From: Solilutibacter tolerans
GTDB lineage: Bacteria; Pseudomonadota; Gammaproteobacteria; Xanthomonadales; Xanthomonadaceae
NCBI RefSeq assembly: GCF_900155935.1
Contig: NZ_FTLW01000001.1
Coordinates: 124,001-188,000, forward strand
Direction of reading: 5' to 3'
Length of the DNA: 64,000 nucleotides
The position numbers and the translations under genes were made by a program. Position 1 is the stretch's first letter, and every line of letters begins with the position of its first letter. A model generated the notes under the pieces. That model searched no databases. It was not told the DNA's origin and saw nothing but the letters and a program-made list of their open reading frames with translations. Below, in pieces: positions 39,904 to 50,699 of the stretch.

Positions 39904-40278
39904 TTATCTGCCCGCATCGAATGCAGCGTGCAGCCAAGTAAGTTGCGGTGCAATTTGGTCGCCCTCAGCGCCGATCACATCGAAGCGGCAGGGCAATGCG
40001 GCATAGGCTGGATGCGCAGCCAAATAGCGCGTGGCTGCACGGATCAGCCGCCTCTGCTTGGTCGGGGTTACCGATGCCGCGGCACCGCCAAACTCCGCGT
40101 TGGCGCGATAGCGAACTTCGACGAACACCAGCGTGCCGCCGTCTCTCATCACAAGATCAAGCTCGCCATCGCGATAGCGCACGTTGGCGTCAAGCAAGGT
40201 GAGCCCTTGCGAAACAAGGTATTGGGCGGCGGCGTATTCGGCCGCCGCGCCGGCTTGGTGTCGCGGGTCAGCGGCCAC
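39904..40278 (-). CDS. YraN family (UPF0102) nuclease-like protein
   Basis: Small protein with a restriction-endonuclease-like fold; the role is not settled, and it is commonly encoded beside lpoA and rsmI. The 124 residues keep the GELDLVM...[10 protein letters not shown] core with the catalytic Asp/Glu positions and a following [11 protein letters not shown] helix. The start is a GTG at 40276-40278; the lysine usual after FVEV is arginine here. It overlaps the end of the LpoA gene by 11 bases. Confidence 0.85.
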   Translation of the reverse strand: MAADPRHQAGAAAEYAAAQYLVSQGLTLLDANVRYRDGELDLVMRDGGTLVFVEVRYRANAEFGGAAASVTPTKQRRLIRAATRYLAAHPAYAALPCRFDVIGAEGDQIAPQLTWLHAAFDAGR

Positions 40279-41599
40279 CGAGCGGCATCGCCACGCCGCT
40301 GCGCATCACCGACCATGTCGGCGTGATCAGCACGTTGCCGAAGCCATCGAGTTGCAATCCACCCGTTGCGCCGGGCACGGGTTTTTGCGGTGACGTCGCC
40401 AAATACTCCAGGTACGCGGTGATCAACCAGGCGTCATAGCCGAAGGCGAACAAGCGTCCCGCCGCACCCGCTGCCGTGGGTGTGAGCGCGCCGGGGTTGC
40501 CCGGCATGCCTGACAACTGGCGGTTACCCAGCGATTCGCGAGGGAAGACAACACCATCGAGCAGCGCGATCTCAGCCGCGGAGTCAATACCGCTGGCTAT
40601 TTGCGATGCGCCCACGCGGCGCGCGTTCGCCAATGCAGGTTGCGAATTGATGGCGGGGATCGCAGAGGCGGTGTGGTCACCGCGGGCGGCGAAATAAACC
40701 GCATCGACCTCACCCTTCGCTGCGGCTGCGGTCAGCTGCGCAGGCAATGCATCGGCATTGCTGCTCAAGCTGATTTGATCGACCACGACGCCACCGCGTG
40801 CCTGCAGGCGTTCACGGAACGCGGCGCTGGTACGACGCAGGGTGTCATCCGGGCCCGTCAGTACCAATACGTTCTTCGCGCCTTGCCCAAGCAGATACTC
40901 GGCAGCGGCGATGCCTTCGTCTTCGGGTGCCAGCGAGAAGCTGACACTGCCAGCAGGTGCGCCGCGGCTGCCGCGATTGAGGGCCAGTACCGGTACCGGC
41001 AAATTGGCCTGGGTGAACAGCGCACTCACTTGCTCACGATCGAGCGGGCCCACCACGTAGTCGGCACCTTCGCTGACCGCCTTCTGATAAGCGCCGTTCA
41101 CGCCGCTGGCGGAGTCATAGAAGGTGATCGTCGGGCGCTGGCGGGTTTCAGCGTAATAGCCGGCCAGAAAGCCATCGCGTACCGGTTTGGCCGCGCCGGA
41201 AAGGCTTCCGGATAGCGGCAGCAAGATGGCTACCTTGTTCGGCGGGCGGTAACCATCAGCCGCGGCGGCCTGGCGACCGTCGAAATTCCAACCGCGATCA
41301 AAGGCATGCGGTGGTTGCAGGCCGCGGCGCAACATCGCGCGGCCGGCGAACGGGTAAAGCGGGTCGTTGGCGGCCAGTGCAGCGGTATGGCGGGACAGGG
41401 CCGCATCATCCAGCGATGCCAGCAAGGCTTCGATTCGCGCCGCATTCCCGCGGGCGTCGACCTGCGCCAATTGGTGCGCTTCGGTGAAGGCGGGCGATGC
41501 CACGGTTTCGCGGACCGGCCCCTGCGTCGGCGCGCTGACGCAACCGGCCAAGACGGCCAGACCGGTGGCAAGGACGATGTGCTTGAAGGCGAGGCGCAT
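40268..41599 (-). CDS. lpoA: Penicillin-binding protein activator LpoA-like lipoprotein (short form)
   Basis: Predicted outer-membrane lipoprotein that activates PBP1a from outside. The 443 residues have a lipobox L17-A18-G19-C20. The part after about residue 120 is the periplasmic-binding-protein-like domain with [27 protein letters not shown] and [12 protein letters not shown] patterns. E. coli LpoA is about 680 residues because it has a large N-terminal TPR-like domain; here only about 100 residues precede the C-terminal domain. Next to yraN and divergent from rsmI, the E. coli order. Family call is good, but how such a short form reaches PBP1a is unclear. Confidence 0.85.
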   Translation of the reverse strand: MRLAFKHIVLATGLAVLAGCVSAPTQGPVRETVASPAFTEAHQLAQVDARGNAARIEALLASLDDAALSRHTAALAANDPLYPFAGRAMLRRGLQPPHAFDRGWNFDGRQAAAADGYRPPNKVAILLPLSGSLSGAAKPVRDGFLAGYYAETRQRPTITFYDSASGVNGAYQKAVSEGADYVVGPLDREQVSALFTQANLPVPVLALNRGSRGAPAGSVSFSLAPEDEGIAAAEYLLGQGAKNVLVLTGPDDTLRRTSAAFRERLQARGGVVVDQISLSSNADALPAQLTAAAAKGEVDAVYFAARGDHTASAIPAINSQPALANARRVGASQIASGIDSAAEIALLDGVVFPRESLGNRQLSGMPGNPGALTPTAAGAAGRLFAFGYDAWLITAYLEYLATSPQKPVPGATGGLQLDGFGNVLITPTWSVMRSGVAMPLGGR

Positions 41600-41682
41600 G
41601 GCGCGATCCTGACAGGGGATGGCCCGATTCTAGTGTGTGTTGCGGTCTTTGCCACGTCGATTTGCCCGGGCGCGGTATAAGG

Positions 41683-42540
41683 ATGTGCCTACCCACGCCC
41701 GGAATCCGCTTGAACTTGCCCGCCGCCGGAACCCTGCATGTCGTCGCCACGCCCATCGGCAACCTGGGGGATTTCAGCCCGCGCGCGGTCGAAACGCTGA
41801 AATTAGTCGCCGCGATCTGCGCCGAGGACACCCGCCGCACCCGTCCGTTGCTGCAGCAATTTGGCATCGATACCCCGCTCATCGCGCTGCACGACCACAA
41901 CGAGGATGAGATCGCCGAGAGGCTGGTGGTGCGCCTTGTGGCGGGCGAATCGCTGGCGCTGGTGTCGGACGCGGGCACGCCGCTGATCAGCGATCCCGGC
42001 TATCGGTTGGTCCGCGCCGCGCGTGAGGCTGGCGTGCGAGTAAGCCCGGTGCCGGGGGCCGCGGCGCTGATCGCGGCACTGTCCGTGGCGGGATTACCCA
42101 GCGATCGCTTCGCCTTCGAAGGTTTTTTGCCGGCCAAAGCGGGCGGGCGGCGGGATCGCTTGCAGGCGCTGGCGGGCGAGTCGCGCACGTTGCTCTTCTA
42201 TGAATCCTCGCATCGGATCCTCGACTTTTTGGGCGATGCGGCTTCGGTCTTTGGCGCGGATCGCCACGCGGTCGTCGCCCGGGAGCTGACCAAGCTGTTT
42301 GAAACTGTGCTGGATGGGCCGCTTGGCGCTCTCCGAAGCCGCATCGACCAAGACCCCAATCAACAGAAGGGGGAATTCGTGGTGCTGATCGAGGGCGCGG
42401 GCGATGACGAAGCCGCCAAACTCGCCGAGGGCAAGCGCGTCTACGCCAAGCTGGCCGAGCACCTGCCGCCCTCGACCGCGGCCAAGCTGGCGGCTGAATT
42501 GACGGGGGCGCCGAGAAAAGCCTTGTACGGCGGCAGCTGA
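41683..42540 (+). CDS. rsmI: 16S rRNA (cytidine-1402-2'-O)-methyltransferase
   Basis: Methylates the ribose of C1402 in 16S rRNA using S-adenosylmethionine. The 285 residues show the tetrapyrrole-methylase fold with ATPIGNLGD, CAEDTRRT, SDAGTPLISDPGYRLV and VPGAAALIAALS. The first ATG in frame is 41683, right after a TATAAG box (41676-41681). A TTG at 41710 (ten codons later) is also possible and would leave room for a leader if that box is a promoter. It diverges from lpoA over about 85 bases and is followed by rnpB. Confidence 0.92.
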   Translation: MCLPTPGIRLNLPAAGTLHVVATPIGNLGDFSPRAVETLKLVAAICAEDTRRTRPLLQQFGIDTPLIALHDHNEDEIAERLVVRLVAGESLALVSDAGTPLISDPGYRLVRAAREAGVRVSPVPGAAALIAALSVAGLPSDRFAFEGFLPAKAGGRRDRLQALAGESRTLLFYESSHRILDFLGDAASVFGADRHAVVARELTKLFETVLDGPLGALRSRIDQDPNQQKGEFVVLIEGAGDDEAAKLAEGKRVYAKLAEHLPPSTAAKLAAELTGAPRKALYGGS

Positions 42541-42569
42541 TCGCCGGCAGAACGTGCGAAAATGACCGC

Positions 42570-42923
42570 GGCGGAGTCGGCCAGACAGTCGCGACGTGCC
42601 ATTGTGCACATCGAGGAAAGTCCGGGCTCCACAGGGTGCGATGCCAGGTAACGCCTGGGCGGCGTGAGCCGACGGAAAGTGCAACAGAAAGATACCGCCC
42701 AAGACCGCGCGAGCGGGACGGCAAGGGTGAAATGGTGCGGTAAGAGCGCACCGCGAGCCGGGCAACCGGCCGGCACGGCAAACCCCATCGGGAGCAAGAC
42801 CAAATAGGGAGGCGATGTCGTGGCCCGCGACGCCTCCGGGTAGGTTGCTGGAGCCCTGCAGTGATGCAGGGCCGAGAGGAATGACTGTCCCAGACAGAAC
42901 CCGGCTTATCGGCCGGCTCCGCC
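42570..42923 (+). ncRNA. rnpB: RNase P RNA (type A)
   Basis: Catalytic RNA that trims the 5' leader of tRNA precursors. It has the family hallmarks: the 5' part with AGACAGTCGC, then GAGGAAAGTCCGGGCTCC, the internal AGAACCCGGCTTATCGGCC near the 3' end, and the GGAATGACTGTCC segment. The 5' GGCGGAGTCGGCC pairs with the 3' GGCCGGCTCCGCC to form helix P1, which sets the ends to within a few bases. It sits between rsmI and mraZ. Confidence 0.95.
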
Positions 42924-43085
42924 ACTTTCTTCTGTCCGAAGCCGCGCAATTCCCGACGCCCGCGGCAGGGGATGAAGCATCGGAATTCGCGCGCTCCCAT
43001 TCATAAATGAAGCTGAACGACAGGTGTCTGTCTCACGTTTTGAGACGGAACAAGGGCTTGTGGATAAACCTTCGACTAGTTTCTG

Positions 43086-43134
43086 AAGTTTCACGCAAGT
43101 CATTGACGAGGCTGAAAAAAAACCACTGAAACTT
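43086..43134. promoter_or_regulatory. Inverted repeat upstream of the mraZ promoter
   Basis: AAGTTTCA (43086-43093) and TGAAACTT (43127-43134) are perfect inverted copies spaced 33 bases apart, ending one base before the -35 box. This could be two half-sites for a dimeric regulator or a loop-forming pair. No regulator can be named. Confidence 0.35.
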
Positions 43135-43135
43135 G

Positions 43136-43164
43136 TTGACAAGCCTGTGGGTGAATCCTAATGT
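43136..43164 (+). promoter_or_regulatory. Promoter of mraZ and the dcw cluster
   Basis: A perfect -35 box TTGACA (43136-43141) is followed after 17 bases by TAATGT (43159-43164), a weak -10. Around and after it lie TGGG/TGGC motifs at 43148, 43164 and 43174; the last two are 10 bases apart, which is the spacing of MraZ binding repeats in E. coli. So MraZ self-control is possible but the match is partial. Confidence 0.5.
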
Positions 43165-43248
43165 GGCGGCAAGTGGGATATCCGGGGAATTTGTGGTTTC
43201 CTGTGTCATCCTGAAGTCTCCTTTCCGCGCCGGGCCAGCCTGACCGTC

Positions 43249-43695
43249 ATGTTCCAAGGCGAGACCGCCATCACAGTCGACGACAAAGGTCGTCTGACCA
43301 TTCCCACCGCTCATCGCGAGCAGGTGGCGGAGGCGTGCGGCAATCGCTTGGTGATCACCTACAACCCGTTCGAGTCCGGTTGCCTGTTCCTGTATCCGGA
43401 GACCGAGTGGGAGCGCGTGCGCGACCAGGTCAATGCCTTGCCGACCACGCTCAGCGCGCATCGCCGCCTGCAGCGCACCTTGGTGGGTTCCGCAGCGCAT
43501 GTGGAGCTGGACGGCAGCGGCCGCATCAGCGTGCCGGCCAGCCATCGCAGTGCGGTGGGTATAGAGAAGAAAGCTGTTCTCCTGGGAATGGGCGACAAGT
43601 TCGAGCTGTGGAGTGAGCAGGCGCACCACGCGCAAATCCGCCAGACCGTCGGCGACGACGATCTCAGTCCGCAAATGATGGAGCTGCGTCTGTGA
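43249..43695 (+). CDS. mraZ: Transcriptional regulator MraZ
   Basis: First gene of the division and cell-wall cluster; in E. coli it represses its own operon. The 148 residues form two AbrB-like half-sites, [24 protein letters not shown] and [16 protein letters not shown]. The ATG at 43249 follows a promoter with a perfect TTGACA box. The stop overlaps the GTG start of rsmH (GTGA). Confidence 0.95.
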   Translation: MFQGETAITVDDKGRLTIPTAHREQVAEACGNRLVITYNPFESGCLFLYPETEWERVRDQVNALPTTLSAHRRLQRTLVGSAAHVELDGSGRISVPASHRSAVGIEKKAVLLGMGDKFELWSEQAHHAQIRQTVGDDDLSPQMMELRL

Positions 43696-44645
43696 GCGCG
43701 GCCCAAGCCGTCGTCTCGCCACCGCCCTCGCATCTCCCGGTGTTATTCACCCAGGTGTTGGATGGTTTGCGCGTCCGCGCCGACGGCGTGTACCTCGATG
43801 GCACGTTCGGTCGCGGGGGTCATGCCGCCGGTGTGCTGGCGCAGTTGGGCGATGACGGTCGCCTGTTGGTCATGGACAAGGATCCGACCGCGATCGCCGA
43901 AGCGCGTGCGAAATTTGCCGACGATGCGCGCATCGCGATCTATCACGGCAGCTTCGCACATTTGGGTCAGTGGGATGCGACATCGGAAGGTCTCGATGGT
44001 GTGCTGTTTGATCTTGGCGTGTCGTCGCCGCAGCTGGATGTCGCTGAGCGCGGTTTTTCCTTCGGCAAGGACGGTCCGCTCGATATGCGCATGGACGACA
44101 GCGCCGGGCAGAGTGCGGCCGAGTGGTTGGCGGAGGCCAGCGAGCGCGACATCGCCGATGTGCTGTGGACGTATGGCGAAGAACGCATGAGCCGTCGCAT
44201 CGCGCGCGCCATCGTCGCGTATCGCGCAGAGCAGCCGATCACCCGCACATTGCAATTGGCGAATTTGATCGCCTCAGTGATGCCGCGTGGCAAGGAAGGC
44301 ATCCATCCGGCCACACGCAGCTTCCAGGCCATCCGCATCCACATCAACCGCGAGCTGCAGGATCTGGAAGCCGGGCTTGAAGCTGCTCATCGCGCGCTCA
44401 AGCCCGAAGGTCGTCTGGCCGTGATCAGCTTCCATTCGCTGGAAGACCGCATCGTCAAACGCTTCATGGCCGCGCATGCGAAGGCGCCACCGGCGGATCG
44501 TCGTTTGCCACAGATGGATACGTTCCGTCCCACGTTGAAGCTGGTAGGTGGTGCGATCAAGGGCGATCAGGCCGAGATCAAATCCAACCCGCGTGCACGC
44601 AGCGCTGTATTGCGCGTGGCGGAAAAATTGGGAGAAGCCGCATGA
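43692..44645 (+). CDS. rsmH: 16S rRNA (cytosine-1402-N4)-methyltransferase
   Basis: Methylates N4 of C1402 in 16S rRNA, the same nucleotide that RsmI (at 41683) modifies on its ribose; both enzymes are encoded within 3 kb here. The 317 residues have the SAM-binding motif [12 protein letters not shown] and the [10 protein letters not shown] segment, and the RNA-binding helices in the middle. The GTG start overlaps the mraZ stop. The C-terminus [14 protein letters not shown] is the conserved family end. Confidence 0.95.
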   Translation: MSAAQAVVSPPPSHLPVLFTQVLDGLRVRADGVYLDGTFGRGGHAAGVLAQLGDDGRLLVMDKDPTAIAEARAKFADDARIAIYHGSFAHLGQWDATSEGLDGVLFDLGVSSPQLDVAERGFSFGKDGPLDMRMDDSAGQSAAEWLAEASERDIADVLWTYGEERMSRRIARAIVAYRAEQPITRTLQLANLIASVMPRGKEGIHPATRSFQAIRIHINRELQDLEAGLEAAHRALKPEGRLAVISFHSLEDRIVKRFMAAHAKAPPADRRLPQMDTFRPTLKLVGGAIKGDQAEIKSNPRARSAVLRVAEKLGEAA

Positions 44646-44908
44646 GTGCTCGCTTCCTTATTGGCCTTTTGATCGCACTCAATATCGCCAGTGCAGTCGG
44701 TGTGGTGATGGCACGCCATCGTCATCGCCAGTTGTTCGTTGAGTTGAATCGCCTGGAAAAGGTGCGCGACGAGCTCAATGTCGAATTCAGTCGCCTGCAG
44801 TTGGAGCAAGCAACGTGGGCTGAAAGTACGCTGATTGATCGCACCGCGCGTGAGCGGTTGGGTATGGTGCTGCCGGTGGCAGATGACATCGTGGTGGTGC
44901 GTCCATGA
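44642..44908 (+). CDS. ftsL: Cell division protein FtsL
   Basis: Bitopic inner-membrane protein that forms a complex with FtsB and FtsQ and helps activate FtsW-FtsI. The 88 residues have a short cytoplasmic start, one transmembrane helix (about 5-23) and a periplasmic leucine-rich coiled coil (about 28-60) with the ARERLGM segment that marks FtsL. E. coli FtsL is 121 residues; the cytoplasmic part is much shorter here. It overlaps rsmH and ftsI by four bases each. Confidence 0.88.
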   Translation: MSARFLIGLLIALNIASAVGVVMARHRHRQLFVELNRLEKVRDELNVEFSRLQLEQATWAESTLIDRTARERLGMVLPVADDIVVVRP

Positions 44909-46779
44909 GCATGTTCGGGCGCACCGGCCAACATCGCCATGGCGCCGACCCGCGTCGTGATCGCCCGCGCCAGCCGCCGGTGCGTAACAGCGGCCGTCAA
45001 GGTTATGACGTACGCAAACGCCTGATGTTGGTCGGCGGTGGCTTGGCCCTGTGTGCGGTTGCTTTGGTGGGCCGCGCAGTGAACCTGCAGCTGGTGAACA
45101 ACGAGTTCTATCAAAAACAGGGCGATGAGCGTTTTCAGCGCGAGGTGGAAGTCGCGACCACGCGCGGCATGATCACCGACCGCAATGGCGAGCCGCTTGC
45201 GGTATCGACGCCAGTGGAATCAGTGTGGGTGAATCCGCAAGAGTTGTCGAAATCCCCTGAAGGCATTCGCAAGCTAGCCAAGGCGCTCGGCTTGTCGGAG
45301 GATGAGTTGCGTCGCCGCGTATCGCAGAAGGCCGAAAAAGAATTTCTCTGGGTCAAGCGCCGCATCAATCCTGCAATTGCCCAACGCGTGGTGGCGATGG
45401 GTATTCCGGGTGTGTATTCGCAGCGTGAGTTTCGTCGCTTCTATCCGCAAGGTGAAGCTTTCGCACACGTGCTGGGCTTCACCAATGTCGATGACTTTGG
45501 CCAGGAAGGTGTCGAGTTGGCGCTGGATGAGTGGTTGCGCGGCAAGCCAGGCCTGAAGCGCGTGATCCGCGATAACCGTGGCCGGATCGTCGAGAACGTC
45601 GACCTGTTGCGTGCTGCCCAGCCTGGTAAGGATGTGCGACTCACTATCGACCGCCGCATCCAGTACCTGACCTACCGCGAGCTGAAGGCGATGCTCGAGC
45701 AGAGCGGCGCCTCCAGTGGCTCAGCCGTTGTGTTGGATGTCGAAACCGGTGAAGTGCTGGCGATGGCCAATCTGCCGTCGTTCAATCCGAACAACGTGGG
45801 CTCGGCCAATCGCGAAGCGCATCGCAATCGTGCGTTGACTGATTTGTTCGAGCCCGGCTCCACCATCAAGCCGCTGACGGTTGCCGCGGGCATCGAAAAC
45901 GGCGTCATCACCGCGCAATCGACATTCAACACCAGCCCTGGCTGGATTGCCAACGGCAAGTACCGCACCACCGATACGCATAACTACGGTGTGCTGGATA
46001 CGACCGGGTTGATCAAGAAAAGCTCGAACGTGGGCATGTCGCTCATCGCACACAAGCTCAGCAATCAGCAGCTGTACGATTTTTTTCAAAAATTTGGCTT
46101 TGGTCAGCGCACGGGAATTGGTTTTCCGGGTGAAGCTGCCGGGTTGTTTTCGCCGCCCGCACGTTGGTACGGCACCACCAAGCAGACGATGTCCTACGGT
46201 TATGCGATAAGCGCCACGCCGATGCAGATTGCGCATGCCTACGCCACGCTGGGCAACGATGGCGTGTCGATTCGTCCGACTTTTATCAAGGACGAGCAGG
46301 GTGAACGCAAACAGGTGATCACGCCAGATCTTGCACGCACCATCGTGCGGATGATGCAAACGGTGACCGAGCCGGGCGGTACCGCTACGCAGGCCGCGAT
46401 CTTGGGCTATCACGTGGCCGGCAAGACCGGTACCGCGCGCAAGGCCAGCGGCGGCGGTTATTCGCGTCGTTATGTTTCGTATTTTGCAGGCCTCGTGCCA
46501 GTCGCCAATCCGCGCTACGCGATGGTGGTTGCAGTCAATGATCCGAGTCGCGGCTCCTATTACGGCGGCCTGGTGTCGGCACCCGTCTTCCACAATGTGA
46601 TGGAAGGTGTGTTGCGTTTGCAGGATGTGCCGCCGGATGACATCGACAGCTGGATCGCCGCGCAGTCGAAGGAAATGAAAGGCCAGCCGGTGATCGCGCG
46701 TGCGCCTGCAGCAGTGCCTGCGCCAGCTGCGGCTACATTGCCAATGCCGTTGCCAGAGCCGTTGGAGGCTGGTCAATGA
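44905..46779 (+). CDS. ftsI: Septal peptidoglycan transpeptidase FtsI (PBP3)
   Basis: Cross-links septal peptidoglycan. The 624 residues have a basic cytoplasmic stretch, one transmembrane helix (about 40-58), the non-catalytic dimerisation domain and the transpeptidase domain with S319-x-x-K322, S373-S374-N375 and K507-T508-G509-T510. The C-terminal 60 residues are Ala/Pro-rich ([19 protein letters not shown]), longer than in E. coli. The start overlaps ftsL as ATGA. Confidence 0.95.
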   Translation: MSMFGRTGQHRHGADPRRDRPRQPPVRNSGRQGYDVRKRLMLVGGGLALCAVALVGRAVNLQLVNNEFYQKQGDERFQREVEVATTRGMITDRNGEPLAVSTPVESVWVNPQELSKSPEGIRKLAKALGLSEDELRRRVSQKAEKEFLWVKRRINPAIAQRVVAMGIPGVYSQREFRRFYPQGEAFAHVLGFTNVDDFGQEGVELALDEWLRGKPGLKRVIRDNRGRIVENVDLLRAAQPGKDVRLTIDRRIQYLTYRELKAMLEQSGASSGSAVVLDVETGEVLAMANLPSFNPNNVGSANREAHRNRALTDLFEPGSTIKPLTVAAGIENGVITAQSTFNTSPGWIANGKYRTTDTHNYGVLDTTGLIKKSSNVGMSLIAHKLSNQQLYDFFQKFGFGQRTGIGFPGEAAGLFSPPARWYGTTKQTMSYGYAISATPMQIAHAYATLGNDGVSIRPTFIKDEQGERKQVITPDLARTIVRMMQTVTEPGGTATQAAILGYHVAGKTGTARKASGGGYSRRYVSYFAGLVPVANPRYAMVVAVNDPSRGSYYGGLVSAPVFHNVMEGVLRLQDVPPDDIDSWIAAQSKEMKGQPVIARAPAAVPAPAAATLPMPLPEPLEAGQ

Positions 46780-48248
46780 CCCGCCGCCTCTTGCTCAGTC
46801 AATTGCTGCCCGATGTCGCTGGCATTCCGGCCGATCTTGAAATCACGGGCCTAGTGATGGACAGCCGCGCGGTACGTCCGGGCGATGCCTTTGTCGCTAT
46901 CGCCGGTTTCGGCGCGCACGGCCTGGGTTTTGTCGATCAAGCACGCGAGCGAGGCGCCGTGGCGATCCTGTTTGAGCCGCCTGCGCCCGATGATTTGCCT
47001 GCGCCGACCGATGCGATTGCCGTGCCTGGCTTGCGCGCACGTATGGGCGCGATGGCTGACCAATTTCATGGTGTGCCGTCGAAAGCGATGACGATGGTGG
47101 GTGTGACCGGCACCAGCGGCAAGACATCCACGGTGCAGCTGGTTGCGCAGGCCTTCGAGAAGATCGGCATACGCACCGGCACCATCGGCACGTTGGGTGT
47201 GGGCTTGTATGGTCAGGAGGTCGCCACTGGCTTCACCACGCCGCTGGTGTTGCCCATGCACGAAATGCTGGCGGATCTGCGCGATGCAGGGGCCAAGGCG
47301 GTGGCGATGGAAGTCAGTTCGCACGCGCTTGATCAAGGGCGTGTCGATGCGGTGCATTACGACATCGCGGTATTCACCAATCTCACTCGCGATCATCTCG
47401 ATTACCACGGCGACATGGAAGCGTACGGCGCGGCGAAGGCCAAGTTGTTTTCGCGCCCCGGCTTGCGTGCGGCGGTGATCAATCGTGATGATGTTTTCGG
47501 CAATCAACTGCTGAAGTCACTGGCGGCACCGATTCGCGGCATCGGCATTTCCGCATCGGGCAACGTCGATGCCGATATTGCGGCGACCAATATCGTGCTG
47601 GATGCGCGAGGTATCGGCTTCGACTTGCGCATCGGTGATCGCGTGCGTCATTTGCAATCGCCATTGCTGGGTCGCTTCAACATCGACAACCTGCTGACGG
47701 TCGCTGGCGTGTTGCTGGCGGAGGGACGCGGCTTCGGCGAAATCGTCGACGTGCTTGAGTCCTTGCAGCCCGTTGCAGGTCGAATGAATCGTTTGGGTGG
47801 CGATGGTGTGTTGCCGCTCGTGGTCATCGACTACTCGCACAAGCCCGACCCGTTGGAGCAGGCGCTGCAATCCTTGCGTGCCCATCTAAAGGGTGAGCTG
47901 ACTTGCGTGTTTGGCTGCGGCGGCGACCGTGATCGCGGCAAGCGCCCGCAAATGGCGGCAATCGCTGAAAAATTGAGCGAGCAGGTCATCGTCACCGATG
48001 ACAATCCGCGCACGGAAGATGGCGATGCCATCGTCGCCGATATCGTTGCCGGATTCGAAAATCCCCATGCGGCGATTGTGTTGCGCGATCGCCGCGCTGC
48101 AATCACCCGTGCTATCGGTGATGCGTCTGCGGATGACATCGTCCTGGTGGCGGGCAAGGGGCATGAAACCTATCAGGAGGTCGCTGGCGTCAAGTACGAC
48201 TTCGACGACATGGCCGTGGCCCGTGAACTATTGGAGGCGCGCACATGA
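46776..48248 (+). CDS. murE: UDP-MurNAc-tripeptide synthetase MurE (meso-DAP type)
   Basis: Adds the third residue to the peptidoglycan stem peptide. The 490 residues have the ATP-binding loop TGTSGKTS (111-118) and the D409-N-P-R412 motif that indicates meso-diaminopimelate as substrate. It needs UDP-MurNAc-L-Ala-D-Glu as input; no murD lies in this cluster to make it. Overlaps ftsI and murF by four bases. Confidence 0.95.
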   Translation: MTRRLLLSQLLPDVAGIPADLEITGLVMDSRAVRPGDAFVAIAGFGAHGLGFVDQARERGAVAILFEPPAPDDLPAPTDAIAVPGLRARMGAMADQFHGVPSKAMTMVGVTGTSGKTSTVQLVAQAFEKIGIRTGTIGTLGVGLYGQEVATGFTTPLVLPMHEMLADLRDAGAKAVAMEVSSHALDQGRVDAVHYDIAVFTNLTRDHLDYHGDMEAYGAAKAKLFSRPGLRAAVINRDDVFGNQLLKSLAAPIRGIGISASGNVDADIAATNIVLDARGIGFDLRIGDRVRHLQSPLLGRFNIDNLLTVAGVLLAEGRGFGEIVDVLESLQPVAGRMNRLGGDGVLPLVVIDYSHKPDPLEQALQSLRAHLKGELTCVFGCGGDRDRGKRPQMAAIAEKLSEQVIVTDDNPRTEDGDAIVADIVAGFENPHAAIVLRDRRAAITRAIGDASADDIVLVAGKGHETYQEVAGVKYDFDDMAVARELLEART

Positions 48249-49621
48249 ACTCGATGCCGCTTTCCCAGATCGCGAAACTGATCGGTGGCCGCGTCATCGG
48301 TGATGGCGATGTCATTATCGAAGGCGTCTCCACCGACACCCGAAAACTTCCGGATGCAGATGGCCGCGCGCTGTTGTTCGTGGCCTTGCGCGGAGAAAAT
48401 TTCGATGGCCATGCGCATGTGACCGCTGCTGCCGAACGGGGTGCAGCTGCGGCATTGGTGGCGCACGAAGTCGATGCCTCTATTCCGCAGATCGTCGTCG
48501 CTGATACAGAGCTGGCCTTGGGCGCGTTGGCGCGTGGCTTGCAACGTGAGCGCGGGACCAAGGTGTTCGCGGTGACCGGTAGCAACGGCAAGACCAGTGT
48601 CAAGACATTGCTGTTGTCGATTCTGGAGCAAGCCGGTGGTGCATACGCTAACCCCGGTAATTTCAATAATGAGATCGGCCTGCCGCTGTCTGCGATTGCG
48701 GCACCTGAAGATGCACGCTTCGCCGTGTACGAAATGGGCGCGGGCAAGTTGGGCGACATCAAGTACCTGACCGAGATCGTTCGCCCGGACATTGCGTTGG
48801 TGAACAACATCGCTCCGGCTCATCTCGAGCGCATGGGCTCGTTGCTTAACGTCGCCGATACCAAGGCGGCAATCTACGACGCGCTGCCTGCGGATGGCGT
48901 CGCGGTGATCAATGCCGACGATGCATTCGCCCCATATTTCGCCGAGCGTGCGCACGGTCGCAGCATTCTGCGTTTTGGACTTGAGGCATCAGCTGACGTA
49001 TTCGCCAGCGATATCAATCTCGATAAAGTGGGTTCACGCTTCCACATGTCCACGCCGGCGGGTGATGTCGATGTTGCACTCGCTCTGCCAGGCCGTCACA
49101 ACATCAGTAATGCCTTGGCCGCGGCGACCATGTCGCTGGCCGCAGGTATCGACATCGACACAATTCGCGTGGGACTGCAAGCATCGATGCCGGTCTCCGG
49201 TCGTGGCGTTGCACGCCGTTTGCGCAGTGGCGCCGAATTGATCGACGACAGTTATAACGCCAACCCGGGCTCGACCCATGCCGCCATCGACACCTTGGCC
49301 TCAGGTGGTGGCGAGGCCTGGTTGGTGCTGGGCGACATGCGCGAATTGGGTGCGGATGAAATCGAGTTGCACGCAGAAGTGGGTCGTCGCGCCAAGGCGG
49401 CTGGTATTGCCAGGTTGTTCACCTTGGGCGTGTTGTCGGCACATGCCTCGGATGCCTTTGGTGATGGTGCGATGGGCTTCGACAGCCATGAAGCCTTGGC
49501 CGAAGCATTGAAGAAGAACATGCACGAGGGTGTACGCGTGTTGGTGAAGGGGTCGCGTGGTAGCGCGATGGATCGCGTGGTTGCCGCGCTGTTGCAAGGG
49601 GAGGACACAAATGCTGCTTGA
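48245..49621 (+). CDS. murF: UDP-MurNAc-tripeptide--D-alanyl-D-alanine ligase MurF
   Basis: Adds D-Ala-D-Ala to the stem peptide, making the pentapeptide. The 458 residues have the ATP loop TGSNGKTS (111-118), the NFNNEIG segment and the [10 protein letters not shown] motif. The ATG at 48245 overlaps murE; a second ATG three codons on is an alternative. It overlaps mraY by 11 bases. Confidence 0.95.
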   Translation: MNSMPLSQIAKLIGGRVIGDGDVIIEGVSTDTRKLPDADGRALLFVALRGENFDGHAHVTAAAERGAAAALVAHEVDASIPQIVVADTELALGALARGLQRERGTKVFAVTGSNGKTSVKTLLLSILEQAGGAYANPGNFNNEIGLPLSAIAAPEDARFAVYEMGAGKLGDIKYLTEIVRPDIALVNNIAPAHLERMGSLLNVADTKAAIYDALPADGVAVINADDAFAPYFAERAHGRSILRFGLEASADVFASDINLDKVGSRFHMSTPAGDVDVALALPGRHNISNALAAATMSLAAGIDIDTIRVGLQASMPVSGRGVARRLRSGAELIDDSYNANPGSTHAAIDTLASGGGEAWLVLGDMRELGADEIELHAEVGRRAKAAGIARLFTLGVLSAHASDAFGDGAMGFDSHEALAEALKKNMHEGVRVLVKGSRGSAMDRVVAALLQGEDTNAA

Positions 49622-50699
49622 ACTCACCCGCTGGTTGGAACAATTGCAAGGCCATTTCGGCTTGTTCCAGTACCTGACATTCCGCGCGATCCTCTCGGCG
49701 CTGACCGCACTCGCTCTGTCGTTGTGGTGGGGGCCGCGTGTAATTCGCTATCTGTCGTCGCTCAAAAGCGGTGGACAGCCGATCCGCACCGATGGTCCGC
49801 AGTCGCATTTCTCCAAGGCTGGCACGCCCACGATGGGCGGCGCGCTCATCCTGATCACGATTCTTGCCGCCGTCCTGCTGTGGGGCGATCTGCGCAACAA
49901 ATATGTATGGGTAGTGCTGGCCGTGATGATCGGCTTCGGTGCTATCGGTTGGTGGGATGACTGGATCAAGATCGTCAAGCGCGATCCCAACGGCATGCGT
50001 TCGCGTACCAAGTACGCGTTGCAGTCCTTGCTGGGCCTTGCTGCTGGCATCTATCTGTATGCGTATGCCGATGTCCCGGCAGCAACGACGTTCTACGTGC
50101 CACTGTTCAAGTCGGTGGCTTTGCCATTGGCCGGCATCGGGTTCGTCGCCATCGCCTATTTCTGGATCGTGGGGTTCTCCAATGCGGTCAACCTCACCGA
50201 CGGCCTGGATGGCCTTGCGATCATGCCGACGGTGATGGTGGCGTGCGCATTGGGTGTTTTCGCATATGCCTCGGGTCACGCGGAATTCTCCAAGTACTTG
50301 CAGATCCCGGCAGTGCCCGGCGCGGGCGAGCTCTTGATCATCTGCACTGCAATTGCCGGCGCGGGTCTTGGCTTCCTGTGGTTCAACACCTATCCCGCGA
50401 TGGTGTTCATGGGCGACATCGGCGCGCTCGCATTGGGTGCGGTGTTGGGCACGCTGGCGGTGATCGTGCGCCAGGAGTTGGTGCTGGTGATCATGGGCGG
50501 CGTGTTCGTGATCGAGACGCTGTCGGTGATGATCCAGGTTGCCAGCTTCAAGCTGACCGGCAAACGCGTGTTCCGGATGGCGCCGATTCACCATCACTTT
50601 GAACTGAAGGGCTGGCCGGAGCCGCGCGTGATCGTGCGCTTCTGGATCATCTCGGTGGTGTTGGTCTTGATCGGCCTTGCGACCTTGAAGGTGCGCTGA
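49611..50699 (+). CDS. mraY: Phospho-MurNAc-pentapeptide transferase MraY
   Basis: Integral membrane enzyme that attaches phospho-MurNAc-pentapeptide to undecaprenyl phosphate (lipid I). The 362 residues have about ten hydrophobic helices, the [16 protein letters not shown] segment, the DDW motif (GWWDDWIK) and [10 protein letters not shown]. The ATG at 49611 has GGGAGG upstream and lies within the end of murF. The next gene, ftsW, starts on its stop codon, leaving no room for the murD that follows mraY in E. coli. Confidence 0.96.
   Translation: MLLELTRWLEQLQGHFGLFQYLTFRAILSALTALALSLWWGPRVIRYLSSLKSGGQPIRTDGPQSHFSKAGTPTMGGALILITILAAVLLWGDLRNKYVWVVLAVMIGFGAIGWWDDWIKIVKRDPNGMRSRTKYALQSLLGLAAGIYLYAYADVPAATTFYVPLFKSVALPLAGIGFVAIAYFWIVGFSNAVNLTDGLDGLAIMPTVMVACALGVFAYASGHAEFSKYLQIPAVPGAGELLIICTAIAGAGLGFLWFNTYPAMVFMGDIGALALGAVLGTLAVIVRQELVLVIMGGVFVIETLSVMIQVASFKLTGKRVFRMAPIHHHFELKGWPEPRVIVRFWIISVVLVLIGLATLKVR

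Larger units (their letters stand above)
42924..43248. other. Intergenic region between rnpB and mraZ
   Basis: 325 bases without a gene. It holds an imperfect palindrome 42943-42993 (CGCGCAATTCC and GGAATTCGCGCG) downstream of rnpB, without a T-run; a small perfect stem GTCTCA-CGTTT-TGAGAC at 43030-43046; an inverted repeat at 43086-43134; a run of eight A at 43115-43122; and the promoter of the dcw cluster. No open reading frame with coding character was seen. These parts are described as separate entries where they matter. Confidence 0.7.
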
